Shown in pieces: positions 7,066 to 10,257 of a stretch of 10,257 nucleotides of DNA (the stretch's first letter is position 1; each line of letters starts with the position of its first letter). This DNA comes from an uncultured Lachnospiraceae bacterium. Lineage in GTDB: Bacteria > Bacillota > Clostridia > Lachnospirales > Lachnospiraceae. The stretch spans positions 1-10,257 of the forward strand of contig CAJOGB010000026.1 of NCBI GenBank assembly GCA_905233835.1. The letters run 5' to 3'. The translations under genes were made by a program, and so were the position numbers. The notes under the pieces were generated by a model. That model was given only the letters and a program-made list of their open reading frames with translations. It ran no database searches and had not been told where the DNA came from.

Positions 7066-7389
7066 ATGATTAAAGTCACAGTATTTAAAAAAGAAAATAC
7101 TTATATGGGATTAAAAAGCATAGGACATGCGGGCTATGCGGATCACGGACAGGACATTGTTTGTGCTGCGGTCAGTGTGCTTATGATTAATACTTTAAAT
7201 TCCATAGAAAATTTGACTGACGACAGTGTTATTGCAAAGAATGCTTCCGATGGAGATTTGGAATGTGATTTTCCAAAGGGTTTATCCAAAGAAGGAGATT
7301 TGCTTATGAATTCTCTGTTGTTGGGTTTAAAAGAGATTATTAAAGAGTACGGCGAGACGTACCTTACTTTATCGGTTAAGGAGGTGTAA
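7066..7389 (+). CDS. prp: Ribosomal-processing cysteine protease Prp (YsxB)
   Basis: Prp is a small cysteine protease that removes the N-terminal extension of ribosomal protein L27 in Bacillota and related phyla, as shown in Staphylococcus aureus. The 107-residue product has the family layout: GHAGYADHGQDIVCAAVS (20-37) with the catalytic dyad His21 and Cys33, matching His22 and Cys34 of the S. aureus enzyme. It lies between the genes for L21 and its substrate L27, the usual position. There is no clear Shine-Dalgarno before the ATG at 7066, which begins only five bases after the rplU stop. Translation is therefore probably coupled to rplU and weaker, which suits an enzyme needed in smaller amounts than the ribosomal proteins. 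The end of this gene contains the rpmA ribosome-binding site. Confidence 0.96.
   Translation: MIKVTVFKKENTYMGLKSIGHAGYADHGQDIVCAAVSVLMINTLNSIENLTDDSVIAKNASDGDLECDFPKGLSKEGDLLMNSLLLGLKEIIKEYGETYLTLSVKEV
7379..7384 (+). promoter_or_regulatory. Consensus Shine-Dalgarno of rpmA inside the prp 3' end
   Basis: A perfect AGGAGG lies nine bases before the rpmA ATG at 7394 and within the last codons of prp, whose TAA (7387-7389) falls in the spacer. The strong site allows L27 to be made at a high rate independent of the poorly initiated prp. Confidence 0.9.
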
Positions 7390-7393
7390 AGAC

Positions 7394-7678
7394 ATGTTAC
7401 AGATGAACCTTCAGTTATTTGCTCATAAGAAGGGAATGGGTTCTACCAAGAACGGTAGAGATTCTGAGTCTAAGCGTTTAGGCGCAAAAAGAGCAGATGG
7501 TCAGTTTATTACTGCTGGAAGCATCATTTACAAACAGCGTGGAACTAAAATCCATCCAGGTGTAAATGTTGGTAAGGGCGGAGATGATACTTTGTTTGCA
7601 AAGGAAAGCGGAATTCTTCGTTTTGAAAGAAAAGGAAGAGATAAGAAACAGGCTTCTGTCTATCCAGTAGAGAACTAA
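7394..7678 (+). CDS. rpmA: 50S ribosomal protein L27 with cleavable N-terminal extension
   Basis: L27 sits at the peptidyl-transferase centre, where its flexible N-terminus reaches toward the tRNA CCA ends. The 94-residue product shows the family block MGSTKNGRDSESKRLG followed by IIYKQRGTKIHPG. It begins MLQMNLQLFAHKKG. The segment ending at Phe9 matches the Bacillota extension that Prp cuts, leaving Ala10 as the mature N-terminus. This is supported by known Staphylococcus aureus biology and by the adjacent prp gene, but processing itself is inferred. It is the last gene before the strong terminator at 7690-7726, completing the rplU-prp-rpmA unit. Start choice is firm: a consensus Shine-Dalgarno is present and the extension starts exactly at this ATG. 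Confidence 0.98.
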   Translation: MLQMNLQLFAHKKGMGSTKNGRDSESKRLGAKRADGQFITAGSIIYKQRGTKIHPGVNVGKGGDDTLFAKESGILRFERKGRDKKQASVYPVEN

Positions 7679-7689
7679 TATGTTACTTT

Positions 7690-7726
7690 GACCCGACTCT
7701 TGTTTGAGCCGGGTCTTATTTTTCTT
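7690..7726 (+). terminator. Intrinsic terminator after rpmA
   Basis: GACCCGACTC (7690-7699) pairs with GAGCCGGGTC (7706-7715): ten positions with a single A-C mismatch, closed by a six-base TTGTTT loop. A T-rich run (7716-7726, with one A and one C) follows directly. This is a textbook rho-independent terminator for the ribosomal protein unit. It ends only 13 bases before the obgE ATG. Confidence 0.93.
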
Positions 7727-7739
7727 AAAGGTGAATGTT

Positions 7740-9023
7740 ATGTTTGCAGATCGTGCAAAAATTATTATAAAATCCGGAAAAGGCGGAAACGGACACATTT
7801 CATTCCGTCGTGAGAAATATGTTCCTGCCGGAGGACCGGACGGTGGTGACGGAGGAAAGGGCGGAGACGTCATTTTTGAAGTGGATAAGGGGATGAATAA
7901 CCTATCTGACTATCGTCATAAGCATAAATTTGCCGCCACACCCGGAGAAGAGGGTGGCAAACGAAACTGTCACGGTAAAAACGGCGCAGATCTTGTTTTA
8001 AAGGTACCGGAGGGTACAGTTGTAAAAGAAGCCGTTAGCGGTAAAGTTATTGCGGATATGTCCGGAGATAATCAGCGTCAAATCGTATTGTATGGCGGTA
8101 AAGGCGGACTTGGTAATCAGCATTTTGCCACATCAACCATGCAGGCTCCCAAATACGCTCAGCCCGGTGGCGAATGTATTGAATTGGAAGTGCTTTTGGA
8201 ATTAAAAGTATTGGCGGATGTGGGATTGGTCGGATTCCCGAATGCCGGAAAATCCACTTTGTTATCCCGCCTTTCCAATGCGAAACCGGAAATTGCCAGC
8301 TATCCGTTTACCACGTTACATCCGATTTTGGGTGTTGTGGATATAGGTGAAGGAAAAGGCTTTGTAATGGCTGATATTCCCGGACTTATTGAAGGAGCAT
8401 CCGAAGGTGTGGGTTTGGGACATCAGTTTTTAAGACATATTGAACGTACAAAAGTATTGGTTCATATGGTTGACGGTGCTTCTTTTGATGGAAGAGATCC
8501 CGTGGAAGATGTTTATACCATACGTAAAGAATTAAAGAATTACAGCGATATTATCGCGAATAAACCACAGATTATAGTGGTAAATAAACTGGATGCCATC
8601 CCGAATCAAAAAGAAGAGATTCTTAAGCGCATGCAGGATGAATTCGGAAAAGATGGCACAAAGATTCTTCCGATTTCCGCTGTTTCCGGAGAAGGCGTGG
8701 ATACTTTGGTTCGAGAAATAGCCGACATGCTTTCTCATTTTGACGATAAACCAATCGTATATGAGCAGGAATATGACCCGGCAGAGCATGTTTTCGAAAA
8801 CGAAGCTTATGAAGTCTATATTGCCGAAGACGGTGCGTTTTGTGTGGAAGGACCAAAGATTGAAAAGATGCTTGGATATACCAATATGGAATCCGAGAAA
8901 GGATTTTTATTCTTCCAACGTTTCATGAAAGAACAGGGAATCTTAAAAGAATTGGAAGAAAAAGGCATTAAAGACGGCGATACCGTTCGTTTGTATTCAT
9001 TAGAATTTGATTATTATAAATAA
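7740..9023 (+). CDS. obgE: GTPase ObgE/CgtA, 50S assembly factor
   Basis: Obg is an essential GTPase that binds maturing 50S subunits and links ribosome assembly to growth and (p)ppGpp signalling. The 427-residue protein has all three domains. The glycine-rich Obg fold occupies about 1-158 (GGPDGGDGGKGGDV near 28-41). The G domain has P-loop GFPNAGKST (165-173), DIPG (212-215), NKLD (282-285) and SAVS (313-316). The C-terminal OCT domain covers about 350-427 (YEVYIAEDGAFCVEGPKIEKML). I placed the start at 7740 (MFADRAKI, the family opening), with AAAGGTGA at 7727-7734. The frame is open upstream to an ATG at 7704, but that one lies inside the terminator loop and adds 12 unrelated residues. 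No clear promoter separates it from the terminator, so its expression source is uncertain. yhbY follows after nine bases. Confidence 0.97.
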   Translation: MFADRAKIIIKSGKGGNGHISFRREKYVPAGGPDGGDGGKGGDVIFEVDKGMNNLSDYRHKHKFAATPGEEGGKRNCHGKNGADLVLKVPEGTVVKEAVSGKVIADMSGDNQRQIVLYGGKGGLGNQHFATSTMQAPKYAQPGGECIELEVLLELKVLADVGLVGFPNAGKSTLLSRLSNAKPEIASYPFTTLHPILGVVDIGEGKGFVMADIPGLIEGASEGVGLGHQFLRHIERTKVLVHMVDGASFDGRDPVEDVYTIRKELKNYSDIIANKPQIIVVNKLDAIPNQKEEILKRMQDEFGKDGTKILPISAVSGEGVDTLVREIADMLSHFDDKPIVYEQEYDPAEHVFENEAYEVYIAEDGAFCVEGPKIEKMLGYTNMESEKGFLFFQRFMKEQGILKELEEKGIKDGDTVRLYSLEFDYYK

Positions 9024-9032
9024 GAGGTTATT

Positions 9033-9323
9033 ATGACAAATAAGCAAAGAGCATATTTATCTTCTTTGGCAAATGATTTGGATGCGATTTTTCAGGTTGG
9101 AAAGAATTCTCTTTCCCCGGAACTCATTCAGGGCATTGACGATGCCATCGCAAAGCGGGAATTGATTAAAGTTTCTGTATTAAAGAATTGTTTTGACGAC
9201 CCGAAAGAGATTGGGGCAGTGATAGCCGAACGTACTCACTCCGAGGTTGTACGTGTAATCGGAAAGAAGATTATTCTTTATCGTCCGGCAAAAAAACCGG
9301 TAATTGAACTTCCGAAAAAATAG
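9033..9323 (+). CDS. yhbY: YhbY/YqeI-type RNA-binding protein (CRM domain)
   Basis: Single-domain CRS1/YhbY (CRM) proteins bind RNA and associate with pre-50S ribosomal particles. The 96-residue protein is almost entirely this domain: MTNKQRAYLSSLANDLDAIFQVGKNSLSPELIQGIDDAIAKRELIKVSVL matches the family pattern, in which the loop VGKNSL contacts RNA. A short basic tail (RPAKKPVIELPKK) ends it. The ATG at 9033 is served by AGAGG at 9023-9027, which overlaps the obgE stop, so the two are likely coupled. Placement after obgE fits a shared role in large-subunit assembly. In Bacillus subtilis the homologue yqeI also precedes nadD and yqeK, the same order as here. Confidence 0.95.
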   Translation: MTNKQRAYLSSLANDLDAIFQVGKNSLSPELIQGIDDAIAKRELIKVSVLKNCFDDPKEIGAVIAERTHSEVVRVIGKKIILYRPAKKPVIELPKK

Positions 9324-9332
9324 GTTTGTATT

Positions 9333-10257
9333 ATGAAAATTGGTGTATTAGGCGGTACTTTTAATCCTATCCATAACGGACATATAGAAATGGCAAGAAA
9401 AGCCCTTGAGATGGCTTCTTTGGACGAAGTCTGGGTCATGCCTGCAGGAATGCCTCCCCATAAGGAAAACTCCGACATTTGTCTCGGCAGACATCGAATG
9501 AAGATGTGTGAGCTTGCGTGTGCTTATGAGGATCGTATTATTGCTTCCGATTTTGAAATTAAAAGTACATCTTTTAATTACACGTATCAAACATTGGAAA
9601 ACTTACATTCTTTGTATCCCATGCATCAATTCTTCTTTATTATGGGACAAGATTCCGTTAATGGGTTTGATACATGGAGAGAACCCCAAAAGATTTTGGA
9701 TAATGCCACCTTATTGGTGTTTTTGAGAGGAAAATCTTTTGAACTCGAAAAAGAGCAGTGTTTAACGACCATTTCTTCGTTAAAAAAGAAATATGACGGA
9801 TCTTTTCTTTTACTTGAGTATGAACCGACTGCTATATCTTCGACAGATATAAGAAATGCCATACGTTCCAATGATTCATCTTATGATTTAAGGTGCGTAA
9901 TTTCAAAAGATGTATATGATTATATAAAGGAGCATCGTTTGTACGAAGTATTCCCTGCATATGATGTTTCCTCCATCAAAAAGTCTTTAAAAAAAGAACT
10001 GAAAGAATCTCGGTATAAACACAGTTTGGGCGTGGCCGATACCGCTTGTTCTTTGGCTTTAAAGTATGGATATCCCGAAGAATTAGCCGGCGTAGCAGGA
10101 TTGTTACATGACTGTGCAAAATACATGTCGAACGATGAATTATTATCCTATGCGAAAAAGCATCACATAGACGTGTTAGACGGTGATAAAAAAGCGCCCC
10201 ATTTATTACATGCACCGGTGGGAGCTTATCTTGCAAAGCATAAGTACGGCATCAAAG
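9333..10257 (+). CDS. nadD: NadD-YqeK fusion (NaMN adenylyltransferase + HD hydrolase), 3' truncated
   Basis: One open frame of 308 visible residues runs off the window. Residues 1 to about 205 are nicotinate-nucleotide adenylyltransferase, which makes deamido-NAD from NaMN and ATP. GGTFNPIHNGH (7-17) is the nucleotide-binding motif, ISSTDIR (168-174) the second ATP motif, and YIKEHRLY (198-205) the usual C-terminus. From about 210 the frame continues into a YqeK-type HD domain, a family that includes Ap4A hydrolases: RYKHSLGV (His230), LLHDCAK (His259, Asp260) and HAPVGAYL (His293) supply metal-binding residues. Bacillus subtilis has these as separate adjacent genes. Here there is no stop and no in-frame ATG at the junction (~9960). 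Both activities handle adenylated nucleotides, but a functional link is inference. The ATG at 9333 has only a weak AGG at 9322-9324 overlapping the yhbY stop, so translation may rely on coupling. Confidence 0.93.
   Translation, partial: MKIGVLGGTFNPIHNGHIEMARKALEMASLDEVWVMPAGMPPHKENSDICLGRHRMKMCELACAYEDRIIASDFEIKSTSFNYTYQTLENLHSLYPMHQFFFIMGQDSVNGFDTWREPQKILDNATLLVFLRGKSFELEKEQCLTTISSLKKKYDGSFLLLEYEPTAISSTDIRNAIRSNDSSYDLRCVISKDVYDYIKEHRLYEVFPAYDVSSIKKSLKKELKESRYKHSLGVADTACSLALKYGYPEELAGVAGLLHDCAKYMSNDELLSYAKKHHIDVLDGDKKAPHLLHAPVGAYLAKHKYGIK

Noticed and set aside
7623..7651. TTGAAA as a possible -35 box for an obgE promoter within rpmA
   Set aside because: No acceptable -10 box at 16-18 bases; the best nearby TA-rich hexamer is only 11 bases away.
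7688..7722. TTGACC as a -35 box overlapping the terminator
   Set aside because: The bases at proper spacing are the G-rich terminator arm; the only TA-rich hexamer is about 23 bases downstream.
7704..7739. Longer obgE start adding MSRVLFFLKVNV
   Set aside because: The ATG lies in the loop and 3' arm of the rpmA terminator, has no Shine-Dalgarno, and the added residues do not resemble Obg proteins.
7478..7873. Reverse-strand open frame of 131 codons starting with a proline-rich stretch
   Set aside because: It is the mirror of the glycine-rich start of obgE plus rpmA. The proline run is simply reverse-complemented glycine codons, and it spans a terminator.
1..10257. CRISPR arrays, tRNA or rRNA genes, transposases, phage or defence genes
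   Set aside because: No repeat-spacer pattern, no cloverleaf-like segment in the few short gaps, and every long frame matches a housekeeping family.

Overview
The window is a densely packed, single-strand stretch of bacterial housekeeping DNA. All eleven genes are on the + strand, most gaps are under 25 bases, and base composition is moderately AT-rich. The best guess for the host is a Clostridia bacterium (Bacillota), most likely Lachnospiraceae-like. Four things point there: ribosomal protein L27 carries the Bacillota-type cleavable N-terminal extension with its protease Prp encoded next door; a paired radical SAM/DUF2344 module sits before an RNase E/G gene and rplU; yhbY is followed by nadD and yqeK, as in Bacillus; and HisIE is unusually long. 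This placement is inference from gene content, not a database match.

Region 1 (1-2801) is the end of a histidine biosynthesis operon: hisD (5' end outside the window), hisB, and a 427-residue HisIE whose first ~215 residues form a degenerate HisF-like barrel. Region 2 (2811-6659) follows with no visible terminator. It holds a 621-residue radical SAM protein of unknown function, its DUF2344 partner, and a short RNase E/G that keeps both catalytic aspartates but ends before the zinc-link.

Region 3 (6642-7726) is a separate ribosomal protein unit. A near-consensus promoter lies inside the last codons of the RNase gene. It is followed by a structured leader that looks like an L21 autoregulatory leader, then rplU, prp, rpmA and a strong intrinsic terminator. 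Prp trims the L27 made from the neighbouring gene. Region 4 (7740-end) begins 14 bases after that terminator's T-tract with the ribosome-assembly GTPase obgE, then yhbY (50S assembly), then a fused nadD-yqeK reading frame that runs off the window.

Overall the window links histidine synthesis to a long RNA and ribosome-biogenesis neighbourhood. I see no mobile elements, CRISPR arrays, tRNA or rRNA genes, prophage genes or defence genes, and no gene-free stretch over 100 bases. The least explained parts are the radical SAM/DUF2344 pair, the HisF-like domain on HisIE, and the control of obgE immediately behind a terminator.
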